Origin: Kosakonia cowanii JCM 10956 = DSM 18146
GTDB taxonomy: Bacteria; Pseudomonadota; Gammaproteobacteria; Enterobacterales; Enterobacteriaceae
Length of the DNA stretch: 64,000 nucleotides
Reading direction: 5' to 3'
NCBI RefSeq assembly: GCF_001975225.1
Contig: NZ_CP019445.1
Span: 434,001 to 498,000, forward strand
The translations under genes were made by a program, and so were the position numbers. Positions 53,852 to 62,310 of the stretch are shown one piece after another. The stretch's first letter is position 1, and every line of letters begins with the position of its first letter. A model generated the notes under the pieces. The model was not told where the DNA came from, did no database searches, and saw nothing but the letters and a program-made list of their open reading frames with translations.

Positions 53852-54724
53852 ATGGATCAGGCTGGCATCATTCGCGACTTACTTGCCTGGCTGGAAGGCC
53901 ATCTCGATCAGCCGCTGTCGTTAGATAATGTGGCGGCAAAAGCGGGTTATTCCAAGTGGCATTTGCAAAGGATGTTCAAGGATGTCACAGGCCACGCTAT
54001 CGGCGCCTATATTCGCGCCCGCCGTTTGTCGAAATCCGCCGTTGCGCTGCGTCTTACCGCCCGCCCGATTCTTGATATCGCGCTACAGTATCGCTTCGAT
54101 TCCCAACAAACCTTTACCCGCGCGTTTAAAAAACAGTTTGCCGTTACCCCAGCGCTTTATCGCCGTTCACCGGACTGGAACTCGTTTGGCATCCGGCCGC
54201 CGCTGCGTCTGGGCGAGTTCGCCTTACCGACGCACAACTTTGTCACGCTGCCACCGATGAAGCTTATCGGCACCACGCAAAGCTACACCTGCGCGCTGGA
54301 GGAGATCTCCGATTTTCGTAACCAGATGCGTATCCAGTTCTGGCGCGAGTTTTTAAGCAATGCGCCTACCATCCCGGATGAGCTGTACGGCCTGCACGAG
54401 CCGCGGCCAAGCCAGGAAAAAGATGACGAGCAGGAAGTCTTTTACACCACCGCCCTGACGCCGGAGCAGGCGAATGGTTACCTGAGCAACGCTCAGCCGG
54501 TCGCGCTGGAAGGGGGAGACTATGTTGCCTTCTCCTATGATGGCGCACCGGAAGGGTTGCAGGAGTTTATCCTGACCGTCTACGGCACCTGCATGCCGAT
54601 GCTGCAACTGACGCGTCGTAAAGGCCAGGATATCGAACACTTCTACCCGCAGCGAAACGCCACCAACGATCGTGAACCGCCGACGCACATTCGCTGCGAG
54701 TATCTGATCCCTATCCGCCGTTAA
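53852..54724 (+). CDS. rob: AraC-family regulator Rob (right origin-binding protein)
   Basis: Rob activates genes of the mar/sox/rob regulon for antibiotic, solvent and superoxide tolerance. The start at 53852 (MDQAGIIRDLLAW), after a GAGGA site, gives 290 residues (E. coli 289); a frame from 53720 would add 44 unrelated residues. The N-terminal AraC/XylS DNA-binding domain has both helix-turn-helices (AAKAGYSKWHLQRMFKDVTG; SQQTFTRAFKKQF). The C-terminal GyrI-like domain is less conserved. Its stop overlaps the gpmB stop on the other strand by four bases. Confidence 0.97.
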   Translation: MDQAGIIRDLLAWLEGHLDQPLSLDNVAAKAGYSKWHLQRMFKDVTGHAIGAYIRARRLSKSAVALRLTARPILDIALQYRFDSQQTFTRAFKKQFAVTPALYRRSPDWNSFGIRPPLRLGEFALPTHNFVTLPPMKLIGTTQSYTCALEEISDFRNQMRIQFWREFLSNAPTIPDELYGLHEPRPSQEKDDEQEVFYTTALTPEQANGYLSNAQPVALEGGDYVAFSYDGAPEGLQEFILTVYGTCMPMLQLTRRKGQDIEHFYPQRNATNDREPPTHIRCEYLIPIRR

Positions 54725-55368
54725 CGCTGCATCTCATCGAGCGCAGGGGCGTCCAGATGCGAGACGTCGCCTGCGGTTTCCACCACCCAGCCTGACGCCA
54801 GCCATGGGCTCTGCTGATAGTCGATGCGGGAGATGGAGCAGTTGCGCAGGCGCAAACGGCGCTCGGCATAAGCCGGCAGGCCAAGAATCGTGCTCACCAG
54901 ACACCCCAGCGCCATGCCGTGGCTCACCAGCAGCGGACGGCTGCCTTGTGGCAATTCAAGACAGGCTGCCAGCGCGGCATGCATACGATCGCTCAGCTCC
55001 TGCATTGATTCGCCTTCGGGAATGCGGCCATCTGCGGTGCCGTTGACCAGTTGACGACGCCAGCCCTCTTCCTCTTCGGTTAAAGAGTCAAGGGGACGTC
55101 GCTCCAGCACGCCCATATTGAGCTCGCGCAGGCGCGGTTCCAGCGTCACGTCGCAGCCGCAAATGTCCGCGATAATCTCCGCCGTGCGGCGCGTACGCCC
55201 CAGGTCGCTGGTGATAATGTGGGTGATGCCCAGTGCTTTCGCGCGTTCCGCCACCTGTCGGGCCTGTGTTTCGCCCTTGTCGGTTAACGGACTGTCAGAC
55301 TGGCCTTGAATACGACGCTCGGCGTTCCAAAGGGTTTCACCGTGGCGAACAAGGTATACCTGTAACAT
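54721..55368 (-). CDS. gpmB: Histidine phosphatase family protein GpmB (YtjC)
   Basis: This belongs to the dPGM-like branch of histidine phosphatases. It is annotated in E. coli as a putative phosphoglycerate mutase 2, but it acts more likely as a phosphatase. The product is 215 residues, as in E. coli, with the RHGE motif (LVRHGETLWNAERRIQGQSD) and the second catalytic His in LLVSHGMALG. It converges on rob with TTAA shared between the two stop codons. Confidence 0.94.
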   Translation of the reverse strand: MLQVYLVRHGETLWNAERRIQGQSDSPLTDKGETQARQVAERAKALGITHIITSDLGRTRRTAEIIADICGCDVTLEPRLRELNMGVLERRPLDSLTEEEEGWRRQLVNGTADGRIPEGESMQELSDRMHAALAACLELPQGSRPLLVSHGMALGCLVSTILGLPAYAERRLRLRNCSISRIDYQQSPWLASGWVVETAGDVSHLDAPALDEMQR

Positions 55369-55467
55369 GTATTGTTATCCATTATACTGCGATGAATTTA
55401 TTTCTCTGAGGAAGGCTCAAGTCCGCACGGGAAAAGCAGTTTCCTCTCGGACATGCCTTAGATGATT

Positions 55468-55983
55468 ATGCACCAAGTTGTCTGCGCTACCACCAATCCC
55501 GCCAAAATTCGGGCGATTCTGCACGCTTTTAACCAGATTTTCGGCGAAGGATGCTGCCATATTGCCGCTATTTCCGTCGAGAGCGGCGTCCCGGAACAAC
55601 CCTTCGGCAGTGAAGAAACGCGAGCTGGCGCACGAAACCGCGTGCGAAACGCGCGCGCGGCGCAGCCGAACGCGGATTTTTGGGTGGCAATCGAAGCGGG
55701 TATTGATGAAGGAAGCACCTTCAGTTGGGTGGTGATTGAGAATGGCGAGTTAACCGGCGAATCCCGCTCGGCAACGCTACCGCTGCCGGAGGTGATTCTG
55801 CGCGATGTGAACGCTGGCGAAGCGCTGGGGCCGGTAATGTCACGCTATACCGGCATTGATGAGATTGGCCGCAAAGAGGGAGCCATCGGCGTCTTTACCG
55901 CCGGGGCGCTGACCCGCGAAAGCGTCTATCACCAGGCGGTGATTTTAGCGCTCAGCCCGTTCCATAACGCCGTTTATCGCTGA
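55468..55983 (+). CDS. yjjX: Inosine/xanthosine triphosphatase YjjX
   Basis: YjjX hydrolyses ITP and XTP, preventing misincorporation of abnormal nucleotides. I start it at ATG 55468 ([15 protein letters not shown]) by homology, giving 171 residues; ATG 55462 two codons upstream is equally possible. The motifs [32 protein letters not shown] and [21 protein letters not shown] are present. The C-terminus ends AVYR, shorter than the E. coli end, and its last ten bases overlap the end of trpR. Confidence 0.93.
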   Translation: MHQVVCATTNPAKIRAILHAFNQIFGEGCCHIAAISVESGVPEQPFGSEETRAGARNRVRNARAAQPNADFWVAIEAGIDEGSTFSWVVIENGELTGESRSATLPLPEVILRDVNAGEALGPVMSRYTGIDEIGRKEGAIGVFTAGALTRESVYHQAVILALSPFHNAVYR

Positions 55984-56303
55984 GCGTTAAGTAACGCTTT
56001 TTCCAGCCACAGACGTAAATCCGTCGGCGCGGCTTTCAGGCTGTTGGAGCCGCGCGTGATGGTCGCAATGCCCGCGCCAAGCTCGTTTTTCAACTCGCGC
56101 TGGCTCATCTCGCCGCGCAACAGCTCTTCGATAATACGCACCCGCGTGCCCAGCGCTTCACGCTCGTCCGGCGTAAGCATCAGGTTAAGCAATGGGATAT
56201 GCAGTTCGTTGTCGTACGCCTGCCTGAGCAGATCAACAAAGCGTTGCCACTCCTGCTCGCGCTGTTCGGCCATCGCCGCTGAATAGGGGGATTGCTGAGT
56301 CAT
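55974..56303 (-). CDS. trpR: Trp operon repressor TrpR
   Basis: TrpR is the tryptophan-dependent repressor of trp, aroH, mtr, aroL and its own gene. The product is 109 residues (E. coli 108). The central helix-turn-helix ([24 protein letters not shown]) is unchanged; only the last residues ([10 protein letters not shown]) differ. An operator lies in its promoter. It converges on yjjX with a 10-base overlap. Confidence 0.97.
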   Translation of the reverse strand: MTQQSPYSAAMAEQREQEWQRFVDLLRQAYDNELHIPLLNLMLTPDEREALGTRVRIIEELLRGEMSQRELKNELGAGIATITRGSNSLKAAPTDLRLWLEKALLNAQR

Positions 56304-56329
56304 AGTTTATCGCCGTGTTAGGGATTTTT

Positions 56330-56361
56330 ATGCTGCGTACTCGTGCATGAGTACGCAGCAT
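56330..56361 (-). promoter_or_regulatory. TrpR operator in the trpR promoter
   Basis: The 18-base core GTACTCGTGCATGAGTAC (56337-56354) has the GTACT...AGTAC half sites of the trp operator at the right spacing. The palindrome extends with seven more bases on each side, 32 bases in all with one pair of mismatched positions. It overlaps the -10 box of the candidate trpR promoter, which fits autorepression. Confidence 0.85.
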
Positions 56362-56385
56362 AGCATAAACCACACTAATCAGTAA
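56357..56385 (-). promoter_or_regulatory. Candidate trpR promoter
   Basis: On the minus strand TTACTG (56380-56385) and TATGCT (56357-56362) are 17 bases apart. The -35 overlaps the slt stop codon and the -10 overlaps the operator. Confidence 0.65.
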
Positions 56386-58319
56386 CGGCGCTGCCATTCA
56401 GCGTCACTGAGGATGGTCGCTTTCTCGTCCTGCAGGAAGTAACGGTAGTAGGCATCATAAGCCAGCACGTTTTTCACATAACCGCGCGTTTCCGAGAAGG
56501 GAATACTCTCGATAAACGCCACCGCATCCAGCTTGCCGCCGCTGTTATTCAGCCAGCTACGCACCCTTCCCGGCCCGGCGTTATAAGCCGCCGAGGCGAA
56601 AATACGGTTATCGCCAAACTGCTGGTAGACATACTGCAGATAGCTGGTGCCGATCTTGATGTTGGTTTCCGGATCGAAGAGCTGGCTGGAGTTACTGTAG
56701 CCCGGGATCGAAAACATCTTCACGGTGTGCGTGGCGGTAGCAGGCATAATTTGCATCAGCCCACTCGCGCCGACCGGCGAGCGCGCAGTCGGGTTCCACG
56801 CACTCTCCTGGCGAGAGATAGCCATCGCATAACTCGGCGAAATCTGCTTATCGCCGGTATAGCGCGTATAGAGATCGCGATACGCCAGCGGGAAGCGCTC
56901 CTCTAACTGATCCCACAACTTGCCGCTGATCGTCGCCTGCACGCTCAGATCCCACCACTGCTGCTCAAAAGCATAGCGCGCCAGCTGCGCCTGCTGTTGC
57001 TGGCTGCGGCTGGAGACAAGATTCGCCCACTCGCCGCGCGCGGTGTTATCCATCTTCCAGTACATCAGCTCGCGCACGCGCGCCATCTCTGTACTCTGCA
57101 ACAGGGTCGGATCGACGTTGCCATCAGCCTTATCTATCTTCAACTGATACGCTTCGCCGAGTCGCTGTGCGGCGGCCATCGGGTAGAAGCCGCGCTGCTG
57201 CATCAGCGCATGGAGAATCTCTTTGGCGTCGTTTTCACGCCCGCGCTCCAGCAGCAGATCTGCCTGCCAGTAGCGCCACTCATCTTTCTCTTTCGCCTCC
57301 ATCGGCAGGCGCGAAAGCCAGGTATTCAGCCCACGGCGGTCGCCATTACTGAGCGCCATACGAACACGCCGCTCCAGCAGTGAAATGGATTGCGAACGCA
57401 TAATCGTATCGTCGCGCCAGCGCGCCTGCTCGCTGGTAACATCATTGCCCATCAGCCGCCACGCGACCGTCTCGCGCAGCTGCTGCGTCTGTTCTTCATT
57501 AAGTTTTTGCGCCTGCGCCAGCGACGGGATCATCAACCGGGCATTTTCCACATCCTGGCGCGCCACGCTTTCAAACGCTTCTGCCGCCATCTGGCGCGTA
57601 AAGTCCGTCGCCCCGGTGGTAGTGGCGAAGCTCATTACCGTCATCGGATCGTTGGCTAGCGTCACGATCGCCGACGAGATGGTCTGGTAATCGGGCGGCA
57701 TCTGGCTCGCCAGCAGGGTGACAAGGCGCGTATTGCCGGCTTTCATCGCCAGGCGGATCCGCTCCAGGTAAGCAAGCGGATCCTGTTTGCCCGACGCGCG
57801 CCACGCGCCAAACAGCTGATCGCAGGCGTTGGGCTGGCTTTTGCCGCTCAGCCAGAGATCTTTCGCGCCCGCCCAGGCTTCATCCGCCTGGCCGCTGTTC
57901 CATTTGGCGAAGTAGTAGTTGCACTGCGCCTCGGTGGTCGTGGGTTTGTCCGGGCTAAAGGCCAACAAACCCTGCCAGTCCTGACGCCGCGCCAGCTCAT
58001 TCACAAAGCGGTTTTTCAGCGTCCGCGCGGCGGGCAGCGTCGGATACTGCTGCACAAACTGGGTGACAGTGAGCGCCGGTTCGCTCATCAAATCGTCGGT
58101 GATCTGCCGGTATTGCAGGTAGGGGTAAAGGGGATAGGTTTGCAGCGTCGGCATTAGCTGCTGCACAACGTCCATCTGGTTGTTGTCCCAGGCGCTTTTG
58201 ATTTGCGCATACCGATCGCGTTGTTCATCCAGTGAGTCCGCCCGCGCCGCATTGCTGAAGGACAGCAAACACACGCAGGCCGCCGCTAACCGCCAGGCGG
58301 CATGTTTAGCTCTCTGCAC
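56379..58319 (-). CDS. slt: Soluble lytic murein transglycosylase Slt70
   Basis: Slt cleaves peptidoglycan glycan strands to 1,6-anhydromuropeptides in the periplasm. The product is 646 residues (E. coli 645). A signal peptide ends at NAARA. A long alpha-helical superhelix (U and L domains) follows. The C-terminal catalytic domain has the catalytic Glu in AISRQESAWNP, then GASGLMQIMPATA and AYNAGPGRVRSWL. It is upstream of trpR on the same strand. Confidence 0.97.
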   Translation of the reverse strand: MQRAKHAAWRLAAACVCLLSFSNAARADSLDEQRDRYAQIKSAWDNNQMDVVQQLMPTLQTYPLYPYLQYRQITDDLMSEPALTVTQFVQQYPTLPAARTLKNRFVNELARRQDWQGLLAFSPDKPTTTEAQCNYYFAKWNSGQADEAWAGAKDLWLSGKSQPNACDQLFGAWRASGKQDPLAYLERIRLAMKAGNTRLVTLLASQMPPDYQTISSAIVTLANDPMTVMSFATTTGATDFTRQMAAEAFESVARQDVENARLMIPSLAQAQKLNEEQTQQLRETVAWRLMGNDVTSEQARWRDDTIMRSQSISLLERRVRMALSNGDRRGLNTWLSRLPMEAKEKDEWRYWQADLLLERGRENDAKEILHALMQQRGFYPMAAAQRLGEAYQLKIDKADGNVDPTLLQSTEMARVRELMYWKMDNTARGEWANLVSSRSQQQQAQLARYAFEQQWWDLSVQATISGKLWDQLEERFPLAYRDLYTRYTGDKQISPSYAMAISRQESAWNPTARSPVGASGLMQIMPATATHTVKMFSIPGYSNSSQLFDPETNIKIGTSYLQYVYQQFGDNRIFASAAYNAGPGRVRSWLNNSGGKLDAVAFIESIPFSETRGYVKNVLAYDAYYRYFLQDEKATILSDAEWQRRY

Positions 58320-58534
58320 AGCTCTTTCCTCTTATCTGTCACATTTTTACAGCATCATGCCGCATACAGGGGTTAATGCTAACCGGGCATCCCGTAACGC
58401 GCCACGTTACGCACACTTTTTTACCTTTCTGGTGTGATTTAACAGTGTGAGCGTCGCTGGCTGGGATTAGCGCGCGAAAACGGCTACACTCCGCTGTTAA
58501 ATGCACTACTCATAACAAAGAGGCGAAGTCCACC

Positions 58535-60202
58535 GTGGCTCAATTCGTATATACCATGCACCGTGTCGGCAAAGTTGTTCCGCCGAAACGTCATATTCTG
58601 AAAAATATCTCCCTCAGTTTCTTCCCCGGCGCAAAGATCGGTGTACTCGGCCTTAACGGTGCCGGTAAATCGACGCTGCTGCGCATCATGGCCGGTATTG
58701 ATACCGACATCGAAGGGGAAGCGCGCGCGCAACCGGGTATTAAAATCGGTTACCTGCCGCAGGAGCCGCAGCTCAATCCTGAGCAGACGGTTCGTGAATC
58801 GGTTGAAGAAGCCCTTTCTGAAGTGGTTAACGCGCTGAAACGTCTGGATGAAGTTTACGCACTCTACGCTGAGCCGGAGGCGGATTTCGACAAGCTCGCC
58901 GCTGAGCAGGGCAAGCTGGAAGAGATTATCCAGGCGCACGACGGTCACAACCTGAACGTGCAGCTTGAGCGCGCCGCCGATGCGCTGCGTCTGCCGGAGT
59001 GGGATGCGAAAATCGCTAATCTTTCCGGGGGTGAACGCCGCCGCGTCGCGCTGTGCCGTCTGCTGCTGGAAAAGCCGGACATGCTGCTGCTCGACGAACC
59101 AACCAACCACCTGGATGCCGAATCCGTTGCCTGGCTGGAACGCTTCCTGCACGACTTCGAAGGTACCGTAGTGGCGATTACCCACGACCGTTACTTCCTC
59201 GATAACGTTGCGGGCTGGATCCTGGAGCTTGACCGTGGCGAAGGTATTCCGTGGGAAGGCAACTACTCCTCCTGGCTGGAGCAGAAAGATCAGCGCCTGG
59301 CGCAGGAAGCTTCTCAGGAAGCGGCTCGCCGTAAATCCATTGAGAAAGAGCTGGAGTGGGTTCGCCAGGGCGCGAAAGGCCGTCAGTCGAAGGGCAAAGC
59401 CCGTCTGGCACGCTTTGAAGAACTTAACAGCACCGAGTACCAGAAACGTAACGAAACCAACGAACTCTTTATTCCGCCAGGCGCGCGCCTGGGCGATAAA
59501 GTGGTTGAAGTCAGCAACCTGTGCAAAGCCTACGGCGACCGCCAGCTGATCGATAACCTCTCCTTCTCAGTACCGAAAGGGGCTATTGTCGGCATTATCG
59601 GCCCGAACGGCGCTGGTAAATCGACGCTGTTCCGCATGATGTCCGGCCAGGAGCAGCCTGATGCTGGTACGATCACGCTCGGTGAAACGGTGAAACTGGC
59701 CTCTGTTGACCAGTTCCGTGACGCGATGGATAACAACAAGACCGTCTGGGAAGAAGTCTCCGGCGGGCTGGATATCATGCGTATCGGCAACACCGAGATG
59801 CCAAGCCGCGCCTACGTTGGCCGCTTTAACTTCAAAGGCACCGACCAGGGCAAACGCGTTGGCGAACTCTCCGGTGGTGAGCGTGGTCGTCTGCACCTGG
59901 CGAAGCTGCTGCAGGTTGGCGGCAACATGCTGCTGCTCGATGAACCAACCAACGACCTGGATATCGAAACCCTGCGCGCGCTGGAAAACGCCCTGCTGGA
60001 GTTCCCGGGCTGCGCGATGGTTATCTCGCATGACCGCTGGTTCCTTGACCGTATCGCCACCCACATTCTGGATTATCAGGATGAGGGTAAAGTGGAGTTC
60101 TTCGAAGGTAACTTCACCGAATACGAAGAGTACAAGAAACGCACGCTGGGCGCCGATGCGCTGGAGCCGAAGCGTATCAAGTACAAACGTATTACCAAGT
60201 AA
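58535..60202 (+). CDS. ettA: Energy-dependent translational throttle protein EttA
   Basis: EttA is a soluble ABC-F ATPase that binds the ribosomal E site and gates entry into elongation according to the ATP/ADP level. The start is GTG (MAQFVYTMHRVGK), and the product is 555 residues, as in E. coli. Two ABC domains have Walker A (GLNGAGKST, GPNGAGKST), signature (LSGGERRR, LSGGERGR) and Walker B (LLLDEPTNHLD, LLLDEPTNDLD). Between them is the linker, and in domain 1 the Arm region. No membrane domain is present. It is divergent from slt. Confidence 0.98.
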   Translation: MAQFVYTMHRVGKVVPPKRHILKNISLSFFPGAKIGVLGLNGAGKSTLLRIMAGIDTDIEGEARAQPGIKIGYLPQEPQLNPEQTVRESVEEALSEVVNALKRLDEVYALYAEPEADFDKLAAEQGKLEEIIQAHDGHNLNVQLERAADALRLPEWDAKIANLSGGERRRVALCRLLLEKPDMLLLDEPTNHLDAESVAWLERFLHDFEGTVVAITHDRYFLDNVAGWILELDRGEGIPWEGNYSSWLEQKDQRLAQEASQEAARRKSIEKELEWVRQGAKGRQSKGKARLARFEELNSTEYQKRNETNELFIPPGARLGDKVVEVSNLCKAYGDRQLIDNLSFSVPKGAIVGIIGPNGAGKSTLFRMMSGQEQPDAGTITLGETVKLASVDQFRDAMDNNKTVWEEVSGGLDIMRIGNTEMPSRAYVGRFNFKGTDQGKRVGELSGGERGRLHLAKLLQVGGNMLLLDEPTNDLDIETLRALENALLEFPGCAMVISHDRWFLDRIATHILDYQDEGKVEFFEGNFTEYEEYKKRTLGADALEPKRIKYKRITK

Positions 60203-60209
60203 TAAGCAG

Positions 60210-60240
60210 AGCGAATGGGGAAACCCATTCGCTTTTTTTT
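60210..60240 (+). terminator. ettA terminator
   Basis: A 10-base perfect stem (AGCGAATGGG / CCCATTCGCT) with a GAAA loop is followed by a long T-run. Confidence 0.93.
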
Positions 60241-60520
60241 CCGCAAACCCTCAGCAAATTCCTCTTCTTTCCCGCGCTAAAAAAGTATTTTTGTTTTTCT
60301 GTTATTCAGGACGAATAAGCTACCTCGTTATATTCGCCATAGAAATAAAATAAAAATAAACTGCATCAGACAATGCTAATCCAAAGCAGAAATAACTGCG
60401 CAATGACTATCGGCAGAATATCTGTTTTAGCTTTCGCTAAAAAAGCCGCATCTTGAATAACGCTACACCCAGTCGCTACCATTTTGCTTCCTCGCAACAG
60501 GCAGTAAACGGAGCCTTCTC
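60241..60520. other. AT-rich region upstream of the LuxR-type gene
   Basis: This 280-base stretch is notably richer in A and T than its neighbours and has no supported reading frame. It should contain the promoter of the downstream regulator gene. Such AT-rich upstream DNA is typical of H-NS-bound accessory regulators, but that is inference. Confidence 0.5.
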
Positions 60521-61105
60521 ATGCACATCATTACAGACGATCGCTTCCTGGCGTGCGGGCTGCGGGCGCTGTCTGATCAGGGAATCTTCAACCTTGCCGA
60601 AGAGGACGTTATCGTCGATTTCGATAATCACTTTCTGATTATTACCACGCTGCCGACGTTAAAAACGATTATGTCTGGCGACCAATCTTTTGAGCATTTT
60701 TTATTACAGCCCTTTTTTAAAATCGAAAAGCGCATCGCTATAAAAACGTTGCCGCTTCAGCTGAAATACCGCCCCTGGCGGCAGCGTAAATATACGCCGC
60801 CATCACCGCCCCTCACGCGCAAAGAGCGAGCACTGCTGACGTATGTGATGAACAGCGAGTATCAAAACGGGATTTTTGATTATGGCGAGCTGGGCAGCAA
60901 AACCCTGAGCACCCACAAATACAATCTGCTGCGCAAAGTGAACCTGCGCTCGATTGCCGCGCTGGCGCAGGTGCATATGCGCTGGAAAACGCTCTCTCAT
61001 CTGCGCTGTTTCTGGCCGGAGGGCGCATGCGCCAGACCGGCCAGAGAGAGCGCGCTACGCGCCCATCAGCTGTTTTACCAGGTCAACGCACTGCAGGAAG
61101 CGTGA
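60521..61105 (+). CDS. LuxR-type helix-turn-helix protein of unknown function
   Basis: This 194-residue protein is not one I can name. Its C-terminal half aligns with the GerE/LuxR DNA-binding domain: LTRKERALLTYV, a spacer of unusual length, then LGSKTLSTHKYNLLRKVNLRS and AALAQVH. The N-terminal 95 or so residues resemble no receiver domain and lack an obvious phosphorylation site, as in some orphan enterobacterial LuxR-type regulators. The start has a GGAG site eight bases upstream. The gene lies between ettA and nadR, which are neighbours in E. coli K-12. Its last 51 bases overlap the end of nadR on the opposite strand, so the C-terminal tail (after about residue 170) may be non-native. 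DNA-binding function is likely; targets are unknown. Confidence 0.75.
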   Translation: MHIITDDRFLACGLRALSDQGIFNLAEEDVIVDFDNHFLIITTLPTLKTIMSGDQSFEHFLLQPFFKIEKRIAIKTLPLQLKYRPWRQRKYTPPSPPLTRKERALLTYVMNSEYQNGIFDYGELGSKTLSTHKYNLLRKVNLRSIAALAQVHMRWKTLSHLRCFWPEGACARPARESALRAHQLFYQVNALQEA

Positions 61106-62281
61106 GTCGTAATCGGCCTCTTCAACGCGAACATAGTCGATATTGTTCGCTTCCAGCATTGAGACCAGCAGATCCTGAAACTCACGGCGATCGACAGAGC
61201 TGCCGAGGCTGCGCAAGCCGTCGTTGATCCACGGCGTGTTATTTTCCAGCAGGATCACCAGATCGAAGCGATATTCATCAATCAGCGCCTGCACAAAGGG
61301 GTGCTCGCGCCCCTCATACTTTTTACAGAAGGCCTGCGTGGTGACAAAGTCGGTATCGATAAAGGCAACTTTATTGGCATACTTCACCGCAAAATCAATA
61401 TATTGCGCATGGCCTAGAGCAATTTTGTCATAGTCGGAATATTGCAGCGCAATCTCATCCCCACCGAGATGGGAGAAGACGTAATCGCGACCAAACTCCC
61501 AGGCGCTGGTGGTGTTGAAGATATTGGCAAGCTTGTTCACCAGCGTCGACTTCCCGCTCGACTCACCACCAAGGATCGCCACCGTGCGTACAAAGAAGGG
61601 CTTCACTTCCGTCGGAATGTACTCCCAGTAGCGGAACGGGTTTTCACGAATCTGTGAGCCGCTGATGTTCATAAAAGTGCGCTCGGGATCGACCAGCACC
61701 GCTTCCGTGCCGAGATGCTGCAAATATTGCGGCGCATCCGCGGCCTCAGAGGTGTAGATCCAGTTCGGCGTAATACCCTTTTCCGCCATAAAGGCTTTGA
61801 TGCCGTTGCTCCAGACGTCCCAACCGTGAGGATAAGGCTCCATCCCCTCTTCGTTGAACGCATGGATGCGGATATTTTTTTGGTACTTAAAGGTTTGCAG
61901 CAGCCAGCGCAAGCGATCGCTTACCGTCGGCTGCTGCGACATCGCGCTCTCTTCAAACAGCGCGCGATCGCGGGTTTCGTCATAACCGAGGATGATATGC
62001 AGCTCGTCAACCTGGCTACAGGCGCGCTGGATCAGGTAGATATGGCCGGTGTGCAGCGGATAGAACTTGCCGAACACCACGCCGATATTTTTCTCGCGAC
62101 GCGGAAAATCCAGCCCGAGGAAACGGTGCAATGCCTCCAGCTTTTGCGCGCTGGGGCTTTTGATTTTGGCATTCAGCAGCTGGCTTAAGTAGCCTTTGGT
62201 CATGCCGCTGGCATCCGCGACCTGCTGCAACGTGCAGCCCTTCTGGCGAATGGCGGTTTTTAAGTAGTCGAATGACGACAT
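61055..62281 (-). CDS. nadR: Trifunctional NAD regulator NadR
   Basis: NadR represses NAD synthesis genes and also acts as NMN adenylyltransferase and nicotinamide riboside kinase. The start at 62281 (MSSFDYLKTAIRQ) is six bases after GGAGG and gives 408 residues (E. coli 410). An N-terminal helix-turn-helix (TLQQVADASGMTKGYLSQLL) is followed by the adenylyltransferase motif GKFYPLHTGH. The kinase domain has the Walker A motif GGESSGKSTLVNKL. The C-terminus is cut short relative to E. coli (ends KQLMGA). It is last in serB-radA-nadR. Confidence 0.96.
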   Translation of the reverse strand: MSSFDYLKTAIRQKGCTLQQVADASGMTKGYLSQLLNAKIKSPSAQKLEALHRFLGLDFPRREKNIGVVFGKFYPLHTGHIYLIQRACSQVDELHIILGYDETRDRALFEESAMSQQPTVSDRLRWLLQTFKYQKNIRIHAFNEEGMEPYPHGWDVWSNGIKAFMAEKGITPNWIYTSEAADAPQYLQHLGTEAVLVDPERTFMNISGSQIRENPFRYWEYIPTEVKPFFVRTVAILGGESSGKSTLVNKLANIFNTTSAWEFGRDYVFSHLGGDEIALQYSDYDKIALGHAQYIDFAVKYANKVAFIDTDFVTTQAFCKKYEGREHPFVQALIDEYRFDLVILLENNTPWINDGLRSLGSSVDRREFQDLLVSMLEANNIDYVRVEEADYDSRFLQCVDLVKQLMGA

Positions 62282-62310
62282 CGTTGCCTCCTGCAAAAGT
62301 GATAAGCCAA

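Noticed and set aside
60453..60638. 61-codon frame overlapping the start of the LuxR-type gene
   Set aside because: It is in another frame of a better-supported gene, with no ribosome-binding site or similarity.
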